Positions 8,788-16,978 of a DNA stretch of 38,492 nucleotides are shown in pieces. Position numbers and translations under genes: made by a program. Numbering within the stretch: position 1 is the first letter of the stretch; the number at the start of each line of letters is the position of its first letter. The notes under the pieces are model-generated. The model was given only the letters and a program-made list of their open reading frames with translations, was not told where the DNA came from and searched no databases. This stretch comes from Bacteroidetes bacterium UBA2234 (GTDB taxonomy: Bacteria > Bacteroidota > Bacteroidia > NS11-12g > UBA955), in contig DDYM01000023.1 in NCBI GenBank assembly GCA_002347985.1, positions 19,148 to 57,639 of the forward strand. Reading direction: 5' to 3'.

Positions 8788-9267
8788 ATGATTCAACGCA
8801 TTCAAACAATCTTTTTAATTTTCGTCATCGTAGTGGCATATGTGAATCTTTGGCAGGATCCGGTGTATGCTTGGTTTACGGCGAACGACAACAGCAACTC
8901 CAATGTATTGATGTTTTGGCACAGCTATGCGGGTGTGGTAAGGGATGGAAACACGATGTATACGCCAGATTTAATGACGGCTTTTTTTACGATAATCATG
9001 ATGATATCGGGTTTGATTACTGTTTTTCTTTTTAAAAATCGCAGGCTTCAATTGAAGACCGCTTGGATTACTCTGTTCGCGGCTATTTTGGCGGTAGGTG
9101 TTTTATACTTACGTTACTTTTTATTGTCGTTGTCCAATGACAATTACACGGGTCAGTTCAGTATTCATTTTCTATGGCCTCATTTTTTTGTCATTTTTGC
9201 TGCGTTATCTGTTTACAATATTCGGAAGGACGAGCGTTTGGTGAGGAGTATGAATCGTATTCGTTGA
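8788..9267 (+). CDS. DUF4293 family membrane protein
   Basis: A 159-residue protein with four hydrophobic helices, typical of DUF4293, a Bacteroidota family of unknown function. The opening MIQRIQTIFLIFVIVVAY is characteristic, as is the end PHFFVIFAALSVYNIRKDERLVRSMNRIR. I chose ATG 8788; a GTG at 8740 would add 16 residues not typical of the family, and a promoter lies between them. It sits 74 bases after the kinase and 5 bases before the peptidase gene. Family call confident, function unknown. Confidence 0.93.
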   Translation: MIQRIQTIFLIFVIVVAYVNLWQDPVYAWFTANDNSNSNVLMFWHSYAGVVRDGNTMYTPDLMTAFFTIIMMISGLITVFLFKNRRLQLKTAWITLFAAILAVGVLYLRYFLLSLSNDNYTGQFSIHFLWPHFFVIFAALSVYNIRKDERLVRSMNRIR

Positions 9268-9272
9268 GGGAG

Positions 9273-11240
9273 ATGGGAAAAAGGGGTTGGATTTATTTGT
9301 TGTGTTTGTGTTTGGGGTCGGATTTGTTTGGTCAGGCCAAGAAATCTAAGCAGTCGCAAGCACCGGGAAAGGTATTGGTGGCGGGTGAATATGAGTTTAT
9401 TGCTAGGGATGAATTTGGGACGTTGGGATTGAGTGGGGCGATGATGCGCGCCGAAGGCGCGCGCAAGGCTCAGGGCAAAGCCCTGAGCCCCGAAATGCAA
9501 AAATCTTTCGATTCTCTTCTCACGCCATTTGAGAAATCGAAAGGGTTGGGTACAGCAAACTATTTTGAATGCGTGGCTTGGTATAAGCAACTGGCCGCTA
9601 CTTTCCCTGCCTACTGCTCCTTGCAATCTATCGGACTGGGCGATGCCGGAAAAGATATCTATGTGCTCAAGCTCAATGGCCCTGCCATGGAAACGATGGA
9701 TCGATTTGGCAATGGCGACATCGGAGTTGAAGCCGGACCCAAGGTAGAGGTTAAGCCCATCGTAAAAGTTTTAATTAACAACAACATACACCCTGGGGAA
9801 CCAGAAGGAACAGACGCATCGATGATTTTACTGCGCGATATGCTCTTCTTTGGTCAGTATTGGCAACAAGTTCTGCCCTACCTGCAACTCCATGTGATTT
9901 GCCAATACAATGTAGATGGCACCTTAATTCGAAGTGGAACATCTCGAGCCAATCAAAACGGACCGGTGGAATATGGTTTTAGGGGCAACGCACAAAACCT
10001 TGATTTGAATCGTGACTTTATCAAATTGGATTCGAGAAATGCCAGATCCTTGGTGGGGTTAATGGCCACGGAACAATATGATTTATTCATCGACAATCAC
10101 ACCAGCAACGGCGCTGATTATCAGTATGTATTAACGTATTTTCATACACGTCCTGAAAAATTACAACCGGGTTTAACGGATGTTTTATTGCCTTTCGAGA
10201 AATCGTTAAAAGAGCGATTGACTGCCAATCAATGGCCTACGGCTCCCTATGTTGAAACCATGAAAACAGTGCCGGATAGCGGATTGTTCGCATTCTGGGA
10301 AAGCGGCAGATATGCTACGGGATTTGCAGCTTTGCATCATACTTTGGGCTACACCGTAGAAACCCATATGCTCAAGCCCTTCTCCCAACGCATGCTTGGA
10401 ACATTGGCGTTCATGGAGCAGTTTTTGATTTGCGCCACCGCGCCATCTCTGAGAGGCGAGTTTGCCAGTACCCGCAGAAAATTCGTTGATTTTGCCCCCA
10501 AACCCATCGGAAAGTGGATGCCAATTCAGTTTCAGCTGGACCCATCCAAATTTGCGGAGATTGATTTCTTGGGTTTTGAATCAGGATACCGTCCGAGTGA
10601 AATTTCAGGCGCAGATCGGTTGGTGTACGATAGGTCCAAACCGTGGTCGAAAAAAGTGAAATACTACGATTCGTACCGTTGCACAGATAGCATTTTGGTA
10701 CCCAACGCTTACATCGTTCCCTTTGCCTACGGCGATGTGATTCAAAAGTTGAAATTAAACAAAGTGGTTTGCAAGCCGATTCCGTTTGATACAGTGGCAA
10801 TGTTGCGTGTGAGTTATATCACACAATTCAATACGGTGAGTCATCCTTATGAAAAACACTATCTACATCACAGTGTTAAAACCAGAGACACGCTATTGGC
10901 CGTTCAACTCAGGGCGGGCGATATGGTTGTTCCCATCACCTCGGCAAATGCGAAATTTGTGGTTTCTGTCTTAGAACCTCGGGCTGCAGATTCGTATTTT
11001 GCTTGGAATTCATTTGATGGTATTTTGATGCAGAAAGAGGGTTACAGCGATTACGTTTTTGAGGATTTGGCTTGGGAATGGTTACAGGAACACCCCGAAA
11101 TAAGGGCTCAGTTTTTACGCAAAAAGGCCAGCGACAGTGCCTTCGCAAAAGATTCATGGGGTCAATTGAATTGGGTGTACAAGCAATCCGTTTATTACGA
11201 AAAAACGCACAATCTCTATCCGGTATATCGACTAGATTGA
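9273..11240 (+). CDS. Secreted M14-family zinc carboxypeptidase-like protein
   Basis: A 655-residue exported metallopeptidase. The signal peptide is MGKRGWIYLLCLCLGSDLFG, cut near residue 20. The M14 domain spans about residues 95-400: zinc ligands HPGE (H173, E176), NLDLNRDF with the substrate Arg/Asn pair (about 242-249), third ligand in DNHTSNGADY (H276), and catalytic Glu probably in GYTVETHM (E363). The C-terminal 250 residues are an extra domain without a recognised family. ATG 9273 is used; the open frame extends to 9174 but that part overlaps DUF4293 and lacks signal-peptide character. Residues 58-72, between the signal peptide and the catalytic domain, are encoded by two adjacent perfect GC-rich palindromes. 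The stop overlaps the convergent membrane-protein gene by 9 bases. Likely digests peptides in the periplasm or outside the cell. Confidence 0.92.
   Translation: MGKRGWIYLLCLCLGSDLFGQAKKSKQSQAPGKVLVAGEYEFIARDEFGTLGLSGAMMRAEGARKAQGKALSPEMQKSFDSLLTPFEKSKGLGTANYFECVAWYKQLAATFPAYCSLQSIGLGDAGKDIYVLKLNGPAMETMDRFGNGDIGVEAGPKVEVKPIVKVLINNNIHPGEPEGTDASMILLRDMLFFGQYWQQVLPYLQLHVICQYNVDGTLIRSGTSRANQNGPVEYGFRGNAQNLDLNRDFIKLDSRNARSLVGLMATEQYDLFIDNHTSNGADYQYVLTYFHTRPEKLQPGLTDVLLPFEKSLKERLTANQWPTAPYVETMKTVPDSGLFAFWESGRYATGFAALHHTLGYTVETHMLKPFSQRMLGTLAFMEQFLICATAPSLRGEFASTRRKFVDFAPKPIGKWMPIQFQLDPSKFAEIDFLGFESGYRPSEISGADRLVYDRSKPWSKKVKYYDSYRCTDSILVPNAYIVPFAYGDVIQKLKLNKVVCKPIPFDTVAMLRVSYITQFNTVSHPYEKHYLHHSVKTRDTLLAVQLRAGDMVVPITSANAKFVVSVLEPRAADSYFAWNSFDGILMQKEGYSDYVFEDLAWEWLQEHPEIRAQFLRKKASDSAFAKDSWGQLNWVYKQSVYYEKTHNLYPVYRLD
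9446..9462. repeat. Perfect palindrome with 3-nt loop inside the M14 gene
   Basis: GCGCGCC and GGCGCGC flank the loop GAA: 7-bp arms, very GC-rich compared with the surrounding gene. Only 4 bases separate it from the next palindrome. Confidence 0.7.
9467..9489. repeat. Perfect palindrome with 3-nt loop inside the M14 gene
   Basis: GGCTCAGGGC and GCCCTGAGCC flank the loop AAA: 10-bp arms with no mismatch. It encodes part of the linker after the signal peptide. Confidence 0.85.
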
Positions 11241-12665
11241 ATCGGAGGATGAACCAATTTCGCTGTTTTTGCCGTCGTAAAGTGAAAACAGATACTCTAA
11301 AATAATACCGGCACAAAGCATCGGTAAGATCCAAAAATCCCTCGCATTGAGTCGCGCGAGCACATTGGCAAAACAGGCCGTTGAAAAGGCATTGCACAGA
11401 ATAAATAATCCTGCAATGCATAGGAATGCTATTAATAGTGGTTGGGGTCGTCGATAAAGGCAGAAAATCGCAGCAACAATCAAAATGAGGGATGCCCAGT
11501 CATAAATGTGATTGTAAAATTCAAAGTTGATGGTTCCTTGCTGCTGCTGGGAGTCGTGCAGAAACGCTTGATATTCCGATGGATAGTGCAGTTTTAATTC
11601 CTGAGCCAATGTTGCATTGGTATCGAGCGGCGTAAGTCCGTCTCCCCCATGGGTTAAAATCACTTGTTGCGCCGTGGCTGAAACAGCGGCTTGAATGTGA
11701 AGTGCAATGTACTTCGGCTTACTTAGGGTGCCTAAAATGATCTCGTTGTAGAGTTCTTTGCTGTGATGCCATCCACCGGTCTTTTCTAGAATGCCGTGGC
11801 TGTTCCAAACAAAGTCCCAAGTATGTTCTGGTAGACTGTCTTTATAGGCACAAAATGGATTGGGTTTTGAAGCACATTCGTTGTCTAAATAGGTTTTTAG
11901 AATGCCATTTTCGCACAGCTTACCCATGAAAAACACATGAGACCCCTTGCCAACGGTAGGTCCATTGCCACCCCATACATTGCTTGCAATCAGCAGGATC
12001 CATGGGAGTACAGAGAGGCCAACCAACGCGGCAGATTTTGCTATCGTAATATACTTTTTTAGGAATTGTGGTTTTCTGCCCAAATAACCTTTGAGCGAGA
12101 TCCAAATGGCGATGGAGAAGGTGGTGAGTGTGATCAAGTTGGCATTGTGCATAACGGCTGTGAACAAGATAACCGAAGCACAGACAATCGAGTTGCGAAG
12201 AGATTGTGTTTGGAGAAAGAGTAACACATAGATGCACAAAATGGCGGTGAAAATATCAGGCATCGCTTGGAATAAGAACCAAGGCATGGATGTGAGAAAG
12301 CAGGCGCATAGCCACATCAACAAGAATATCCATCGTTGTTTCAATTTGGACAGTGTAGGAAACAGCTTTTGTACCCATTGAAATATGCCAACAAAGAGTA
12401 AAATAAGCGGGGGTAGAACTACTATTTCGCCGAGGATTGGTTGTGTGAAGAGCGACATCAAATCGGTCAATCCGCGTAAATAAAGGCTGTAGAATACGGA
12501 TCGATCTAGGGGTATAGAGAGACTTTGGGCGGTCATTAAATAGGCGCCGCTGTCTGATGTATACAGTAGGCATCCGCCGGTTGCGAAGAGAAATGGCAGT
12601 AAACCGAGGAAGGCTAAGTTAATCGGCCAGTTGCTGTCTTGGAACCAACGCTGAAGCGCTTTCAT
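11232..12665 (-). CDS. Polytopic membrane protein of unknown function
   Basis: A 477-residue inner-membrane protein with about ten hydrophobic helices. Between the two halves (about residues 235-345) is a soluble loop with GNGPTVGKGSHVFFMGKL, ENGILKTYLDNECA, NPFCAYKDSLP and DFVWNSHGILEKTGGW. From memory, similar loop patterns occur in uncharacterised membrane proteins of several phyla, but I know no function. The first loop has YTSDSGAYL, loosely like the acidic first loop of GT39/GT83-type glycosyltransferases, which is one possibility but weak. ATG 12665 lies 8 bases after the PTPS stop, so it is probably the last gene of the efp-to-PTPS unit. It converges on and overlaps the M14 gene by 9 bases, with no terminator between them. 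Confidence 0.8.
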   Translation of the reverse strand: MKALQRWFQDSNWPINLAFLGLLPFLFATGGCLLYTSDSGAYLMTAQSLSIPLDRSVFYSLYLRGLTDLMSLFTQPILGEIVVLPPLILLFVGIFQWVQKLFPTLSKLKQRWIFLLMWLCACFLTSMPWFLFQAMPDIFTAILCIYVLLFLQTQSLRNSIVCASVILFTAVMHNANLITLTTFSIAIWISLKGYLGRKPQFLKKYITIAKSAALVGLSVLPWILLIASNVWGGNGPTVGKGSHVFFMGKLCENGILKTYLDNECASKPNPFCAYKDSLPEHTWDFVWNSHGILEKTGGWHHSKELYNEIILGTLSKPKYIALHIQAAVSATAQQVILTHGGDGLTPLDTNATLAQELKLHYPSEYQAFLHDSQQQQGTINFEFYNHIYDWASLILIVAAIFCLYRRPQPLLIAFLCIAGLFILCNAFSTACFANVLARLNARDFWILPMLCAGIILEYLFSLYDGKNSEIGSSSDSI

Positions 12666-12673
12666 GGGATGGA

Positions 12674-13090
12674 TTATTCCCCGAAGTACTCCACAAAATT
12701 GTTTTGTGTTTCCCAGAGTGTGATTTTATGCAAAGAAACGCCCTCTGGCAATTTGGGAGTTAATCGCTGCCAAATGGCAACAGCAACCGTCTCAATGCTA
12801 GGCATAGTGTCCTTTAACCAAGGTACATCGAGGTTTAAATTTTGATGATCCAGGTGGTCAATTACCTCTTCTCGAATGATAACTTTGAGTACTTTCAGGT
12901 CGATCACGCAACCTGTATCTGGATTGGGTTGTCCTTTTACACAAACGTATAAATCGAAATTGTGCCCATGAAAATGGGGGTTTGCGCATTTACCAAAGAC
13001 CTCATTATTTTTTTCATCGCTCCAAGTTGGATTCCACAACCGATGGGCGGCGTTAAAATGTTCTTTTCGGGTTAGGTAAAGCGTTGGCAT
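12674..13090 (-). CDS. 6-pyruvoyl-tetrahydropterin synthase / QueD family enzyme
   Basis: A 138-residue T-fold enzyme. Zinc ligands are H16 (FNAAH) and H41 and H43 (HFHGHN), with the catalytic cysteine in FGKCANP (C35). The DHQNLN and SIETVAVAIW segments are also conserved, and the Glu in LWETQNN probably binds the pterin. The family converts dihydroneopterin triphosphate either to 6-pyruvoyl-tetrahydropterin or, in QueD, to 6-carboxytetrahydropterin for queuosine. The GKCANPHFHGHN stretch looks closer to the eukaryotic-type PTPS than to E. coli QueD, but sequence alone does not settle the product. No queC, queE or folE neighbours are present. It has its own promoter-like box over the end of the lipoprotein gene. 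Confidence 0.93.
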   Translation of the reverse strand: MPTLYLTRKEHFNAAHRLWNPTWSDEKNNEVFGKCANPHFHGHNFDLYVCVKGQPNPDTGCVIDLKVLKVIIREEVIDHLDHQNLNLDVPWLKDTMPSIETVAVAIWQRLTPKLPEGVSLHKITLWETQNNFVEYFGE

Positions 13091-13103
13091 TGTCTTGCGG
13101 GTG

Positions 13104-13111
13104 CAAAATTA
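13104..13111 (-). promoter_or_regulatory. Promoter -7 box upstream of the PTPS/QueD gene
   Basis: TAATTTTG matches TAnnTTTG, ends 13 bases before the ATG and overlaps the stop codon of the upstream lipoprotein gene. It suggests an internal promoter in the efp unit. Confidence 0.45.
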
Positions 13112-13582
13112 CTGCGTTTTTTTGATTTCTTTCAGCACAAAAGTGTCTGGTAGAGAATATCGCATCAAACTACCTGTCATCGCATCAATCATCCAATTCC
13201 ATGGGATGATAAAATTGAGTCCGGCCGATTCGTTAAATCGGGGTTTAAGTACTTGACTGTTAGGTTGGTAATCGGGGTGGATTAGGGTAATTTTCAAACT
13301 GTCTTTGAGCGGTCTACGTACCTGAATAAAGCAAGGGGTGATGCCTGAAATTGTTGAATCAAGGACAATTTTCTTACTGATTTGGGTGTGAGCCATCAAA
13401 GAATCGTTCTCTGATTCTACAGGGATTTTGTTTACGATGATTCTCTCGGCTTGAATTTTTGCCCCCGGGGGATTGGAAACAATGTACAGCGATTGTTTTT
13501 TGCCGGTAATGATTGTTGCACAGCCGTATAATAATAGGCCGACCGTTAATCCAAAGAATATTATGCTTTGTTTCCGTACCAA
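13109..13582 (-). CDS. Small PEGA-like lipoprotein
   Basis: A 157-residue protein with a short hydrophobic N-terminus ending in LLLYGC, a plausible though imperfect lipobox, so probably a lipid-anchored envelope protein. The mature part has TGKKQSLYIVSNPPGAKI, ISGITPCFIQVRR and HPDYQPN, the pattern of PEGA-like beta domains, and ends with WNWMIDAMTGSLMRYSLPD, common in small Bacteroidota lipoproteins. Function unknown. The start is apparently TTG at 13582, overlapping the end of the cysteine desulfurase gene by 22 bases; I see no ATG or GTG before the hydrophobic segment. Existence is well supported by the signal and family pattern; the exact start is not. Confidence 0.75.
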   Translation of the reverse strand: MVRKQSIIFFGLTVGLLLYGCATIITGKKQSLYIVSNPPGAKIQAERIIVNKIPVESENDSLMAHTQISKKIVLDSTISGITPCFIQVRRPLKDSLKITLIHPDYQPNSQVLKPRFNESAGLNFIIPWNWMIDAMTGSLMRYSLPDTFVLKEIKKTQ

Positions 13583-14706
13583 TTGGCGAGTTGATTTACA
13601 GTAAATCGAATATCGTCTTCGGTATTTTGTTTTCCAAAACTAAATCGAACAGTGGTTCTGTTGCTTCCGGGGCTTAAGCAGTTGATGACATGGCTGCCAC
13701 CTGTTGCGCCGCTAGAACATGCACTTCCACCACTTGCCGATATTCCTGCGAGGTCGAGATTGAAAAGAATCATACTGCTAATATCATTTGGGGGAAGAGA
13801 TACGCTCAATACTGTGTAAAGAGAATTTCCCTCGGGGTCGCCATTGAATGATACGCCGGGAATGGATTCTCTTAGGAGTTGGATCATCAATCCTTTGATA
13901 TGTTCCAAATGGGCTTTTTTTGCATCCATTTCGCGGTATGCGATTTCCAATGCTTTCGCCAATCCAACAATTCCAATCACGTTTTCGGTTCCGCCGCGCA
14001 TTTCTCGTTCTTGGGCACCTCCGGTGATTTGCGGATGGATTTTATTTTTCTTGTTGATGTAAATAAAGCCTACACCTTTGGGTCCGTTGAATTTATGTGC
14101 GGCACCTGCAAGGAAATCGATGTGTCCTTGACTCAGATCAAAACGATATTGACCCATGGTTTGCACCGTATCGCAATGGAAAATACCACCGGCATTATGC
14201 ACCATCTGACCCACAGTCTCGATATCGATGATATTTCCTATTTCATTGTTTGCATGCATCAAACTTACCAGGGGTTTGGTAGTTGAATTCAAAAGGGTTT
14301 GCAGGTGTTGCAAATCGATATGGCCATTGGGTAAGATGTTAACCATGTGAAGTCCAACCCCATTTTTATGATGCATTTCTTCCACGGTATGCAAAACAGC
14401 ATGGTGTTCAATGGGAGATGAAATGATATTTTCGATACCTAGATTGGCTACACTGCCTCTGATGGCAAGGTTGTCTGCTTCGGTTCCGCCACTGGTGAAG
14501 AAAATTTCACCGGGTGTACAACCCAATAATTTTGCAATGCTACCTCTTGCTTCTTCGATGATGCCTCTTACTTTTCTTCCGTGGGCATGCGTAGAACTGG
14601 GATTGCCATAATGTTCACGCATGATTGGGATCATGGCTTCCACTACCTCTTCTGCGATTGGCGTGGTTGCGGCATTATCTAAATAAATTCTTTGGGCAGT
14701 TGTCAT
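13561..14706 (-). CDS. Cysteine desulfurase (IscS/NifS type)
   Basis: A 381-residue PLP enzyme that takes sulfur from cysteine as a persulfide for Fe-S clusters and tRNA thiolation. Class V aminotransferase motifs in order: IYLDNAATTP, GNPSSTHAHGR, FTSGGTEADNLAI, SPIEHHAVLH, HANNEIGNI, HCDTVQTMGQ, the PLP lysine in AAHKFNGPKG, MRGGTENV, and the catalytic-cysteine loop SGGSACSSGATGGSHV. The loop is of the mobile IscS/NifS (group I) type. ATG 14706 overlaps the agmatinase stop as ATGA. No iscU, sufB or other partner is nearby, so the exact role (isc, nif-like or tRNA modification) is unclear. Enzyme call confident. Confidence 0.96.
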   Translation of the reverse strand: MTTAQRIYLDNAATTPIAEEVVEAMIPIMREHYGNPSSTHAHGRKVRGIIEEARGSIAKLLGCTPGEIFFTSGGTEADNLAIRGSVANLGIENIISSPIEHHAVLHTVEEMHHKNGVGLHMVNILPNGHIDLQHLQTLLNSTTKPLVSLMHANNEIGNIIDIETVGQMVHNAGGIFHCDTVQTMGQYRFDLSQGHIDFLAGAAHKFNGPKGVGFIYINKKNKIHPQITGGAQEREMRGGTENVIGIVGLAKALEIAYREMDAKKAHLEHIKGLMIQLLRESIPGVSFNGDPEGNSLYTVLSVSLPPNDISSMILFNLDLAGISASGGSACSSGATGGSHVINCLSPGSNRTTVRFSFGKQNTEDDIRFTVNQLANWYGNKA

Positions 14707-15599
14707 ATCCGTTCGTTTAAATCAAGGTAACCCAAGAATTTATAGCACAATTTGGCCATCGTAAACTCGGTAAGTATATCGTTTTCACGGGGTGCAATTT
14801 CTACAATGTCGAAACCCACCACTTTTTTGCGTTCTGCAACTCTGCGGAGCAATTTGCAACCTTGGATCCAAGTCAATCCTCCAGGTTCAGCGGTACCTAC
14901 AGCTGGCGCAACCGAGGGGTCGAATCCATCGGCATCAATGGTTACATAAACCACATCGCCCAGTTTATCGATACAGTCATCGATCCAAACATCGTTATCC
15001 CACAAATCGTGGGCATACCAAGTGTGGATGTTGTTGGCTGATTTGATTAATTGACTCTCTTCGATGCATTGGGCACGAATTCCTACTTGTACCAAATTGA
15101 GTCCCATGTCGTGAATTCTGTGCATCACACTGGCATGAGAGTAGGGGTTGCCGTTATAAGCTGCTCTAAGGTCGCTGTGTGCATCGATTTGAAGTACGCT
15201 GATACTTGGGTATTTCTCGGCGTAGGCCTGCATGAAACCGTAGGTAACGGTATGTTCAGAGCCCAATGAAACTACAAACTTGTTTTGGTTGAGTAATTCG
15301 CGGGTTTGGTTGGCGATCAATTCCACGGCTGCCGCATCGATGGCACCTGTAAAATCGATGGGTTGCAATGTGGCGATTCCGAAGTTTTTATATGCTTCGC
15401 GATCAATTTCTTCATCGTAGAATTCCACGAAATGACTGGCTTCCACCATCGCGGCAGGTCCTTTGTCGGATCCCATCAAATAGGAGCTTGAGTATTCGTA
15501 AGGAATTTGTTGAATGACTACTTTGGCTTTTTCCAGGGTGGCCAATTCTTTTTCTGGGAAGGCCAAAAAACCTTCTTCGGCCGACATCAAAGGTTGCAT
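14703..15599 (-). CDS. Agmatinase-family ureohydrolase
   Basis: A 298-residue manganese enzyme of the arginase/agmatinase family, probably hydrolysing agmatine to putrescine and urea. Metal-binding motifs are visible: GSEHTVTYG, DAHSDLR followed by SHASVMHRI, and DADGFDPSVAP, with GFDIVEIAPREN near the end. N-terminal GSDKGPAAMVEAS is also typical. The SpeB-like form GTAEPGGL fits agmatinase better than arginase, but substrate specificity in this family is hard to read. ATG 15599 lies 6 bases after the efp stop and the stop overlaps the cysteine desulfurase start, so the three are surely cotranscribed. Placing a polyamine enzyme next to EF-P is notable since eIF5A, the eukaryotic EF-P homologue, is modified from spermidine; that link is only suggestive here. 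Confidence 0.92.
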   Translation of the reverse strand: MQPLMSAEEGFLAFPEKELATLEKAKVVIQQIPYEYSSSYLMGSDKGPAAMVEASHFVEFYDEEIDREAYKNFGIATLQPIDFTGAIDAAAVELIANQTRELLNQNKFVVSLGSEHTVTYGFMQAYAEKYPSISVLQIDAHSDLRAAYNGNPYSHASVMHRIHDMGLNLVQVGIRAQCIEESQLIKSANNIHTWYAHDLWDNDVWIDDCIDKLGDVVYVTIDADGFDPSVAPAVGTAEPGGLTWIQGCKLLRRVAERKKVVGFDIVEIAPRENDILTEFTMAKLCYKFLGYLDLNERI

Positions 15600-15605
15600 C
15601 CGTGT

Positions 15606-16166
15606 TTATTTTACACGTTCAACATAGGATCCCGTTTTGGTATCCACTTTGATTTTTTCGCCGATATTCACAAATAGAGGCACCATAACTACGGCACCCG
15701 TTTCGGTGGTTGCGGATTTAAGTGTGTTTGTTGCGGTATCGCCTTTTACGCCGGGTTCGGTGTAGGTGATTTCCACGATGGCATGTGACGGAGCTTCTGC
15801 TGAGATAGGGGTATCTCCTTCAAACGAAATCATCACAGTATCTCCTTCTTTCATAAATTTGGCACCTTCGCCGAACATGAATTTGGCAACAGTTATTTGG
15901 TCGTAGGTTTCATTGTCCATGCAAACAAAAGAGTCACCATCTTCATACAAATAGGCCAATTCTTTTACTTCAACACGAACGATTTCTACAGCTTCACCAC
16001 TGCGAAAACGGTTTTCTGCTGATTTGCCATCCTTTACGCGGCGCATTTTACCTTGATAGAAAGCGCGCAAATTGCCTGGGGTACGGTGTTGCCATTCGAT
16101 GACTTGAACGAGTTCGCCGTTGTAGCGAATGAAATTGCCTACAGATACGTCTTGTGTGGTTGCCAT
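15606..16166 (-). CDS. efp: Translation elongation factor P
   Basis: A 186-residue EF-P, which binds between the ribosomal P and E sites and relieves stalling at polyproline stretches. Three beta-barrel domains of normal length; the C-terminal VDTKTGSYVERVK and GDTATNTLK are diagnostic. The domain I loop that reaches the peptidyl-tRNA reads HRTPGNLRAF (residues 27-36). The tip that carries the modified Lys34 in E. coli (KPGKG) or rhamnosylated Arg in Pseudomonas is Asn32 here, with Arg34 nearby. To my knowledge this version occurs in other Bacteroidota. It heads an operon with the agmatinase and cysteine desulfurase genes, behind a TATTTTTG box. Confidence 0.97.
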   Translation of the reverse strand: MATTQDVSVGNFIRYNGELVQVIEWQHRTPGNLRAFYQGKMRRVKDGKSAENRFRSGEAVEIVRVEVKELAYLYEDGDSFVCMDNETYDQITVAKFMFGEGAKFMKEGDTVMISFEGDTPISAEAPSHAIVEITYTEPGVKGDTATNTLKSATTETGAVVMVPLFVNIGEKIKVDTKTGSYVERVK

Positions 16167-16180
16167 AAATTTAATTTATG

Positions 16181-16188
16181 CAAAAATA
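16181..16188 (-). promoter_or_regulatory. Promoter -7 box upstream of efp
   Basis: TATTTTTG matches TAnnTTTG and ends 14 bases before the efp ATG. The surrounding sequence is AT-rich; no clear -33 TTG is seen. Confidence 0.5.
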
Positions 16189-16219
16189 CGACAATTTTTT
16201 TGAATGGTTAAATTGGGCC

Positions 16220-16978
16220 TTAGAGCATGATTTTTTTGCCCCAACGACGCATGCATCGCAATACAAAAGCGCGGTGGTGGATGGCAAATGCACTATTCAT
16301 TCCACAGCTTCTAGGACAAGGTAAAATGCTTGCCAGTTTTGCGGATTGTGTTTTGTTTAATGTGCTCGCAGATTTATTAAAGTAATACTGAGCGGCGGCT
16401 TCAACCCCAAATATGGGTTGGATTTTCTCGGATTCTTCGGCGTTTTCATTGACGGATGTTCGGTCGGTTTGATTGTATTTGTAAAAACTGTCCTCCGTTG
16501 GTCCCAATTCAATGATATTGAGATAGACTTCCAAAATTCGCTCTTTGCTCCAGAGTGCTTCAATCAAAATTGTAAACCACACTTCTAGGCCTTTTCTAAC
16601 CCAGGAGCGACCTTCCCAAAGGAATACGTTTTTTGCGGTTTGCTGACTAATTGTACTTGCTCCTCGTTTTTTGTCGCTTTTGATATTGTGTTCGATGGCT
16701 TTCTCGATGGCTTTGAAGTCGAACCCCATATGGTCTTTAAACCGTTGATCTTCACCACAAATAACAGCAAGTTTCATGTTGTCTGAAATCTGGTCATAGT
16801 CCACCCATTCTTGTTTCGCGGCGGTCCCGTATTCACTGGCTCTTGATTGGATGAGTAAGGTGGTGGGGGGATTCAAAAATCGATAGGCCACAACCCAAAG
16901 TAAAGAGAGTGAGACGAAAGCAAGGATAATTCGAAATATCCATTTAAAAACCGAGCGAAAAAGGAAAAAAGTAAGCAT
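16220..16978 (-). CDS. mtgA: Monofunctional peptidoglycan glycosyltransferase with an inserted loop
   Basis: A 252-residue GT51 enzyme that polymerises lipid II into glycan strands. One N-terminal membrane helix (about 13-33) anchors the periplasmic domain. Catalytic motifs: GEDQRFKDHMGFD (E76 the likely base), RGASTISQQTAKNVFLWEGR (105-124), ERILEVYLNIIELG (146-159) and GVEAAAQYYFNKSA (191-204). No transpeptidase domain follows, so it is monofunctional. Odd point: the short GxGIYG turn expected after ELG is replaced by about 28 polar residues (161-188, rich in Asn, Glu and Ser). Its ATG overlaps the ferredoxin-NADP reductase stop by one base (TGATG), so it is probably the last gene of the M28-bshB1-vWA-FNR-mtgA unit. 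Confident. Confidence 0.96.
   Translation of the reverse strand: MLTFFLFRSVFKWIFRIILAFVSLSLLWVVAYRFLNPPTTLLIQSRASEYGTAAKQEWVDYDQISDNMKLAVICGEDQRFKDHMGFDFKAIEKAIEHNIKSDKKRGASTISQQTAKNVFLWEGRSWVRKGLEVWFTILIEALWSKERILEVYLNIIELGPTEDSFYKYNQTDRTSVNENAEESEKIQPIFGVEAAAQYYFNKSASTLNKTQSAKLASILPCPRSCGMNSAFAIHHRAFVLRCMRRWGKKIML

Noticed and set aside
9174..9272. Upstream extension of the M14 peptidase to ATG 9174
   Set aside because: It overlaps the DUF4293 gene and would bury the signal peptide that starts at 9273.
13879..14286. 135-codon plus-strand open frame
   Set aside because: Antisense shadow of the cysteine desulfurase, no family features or start signals.
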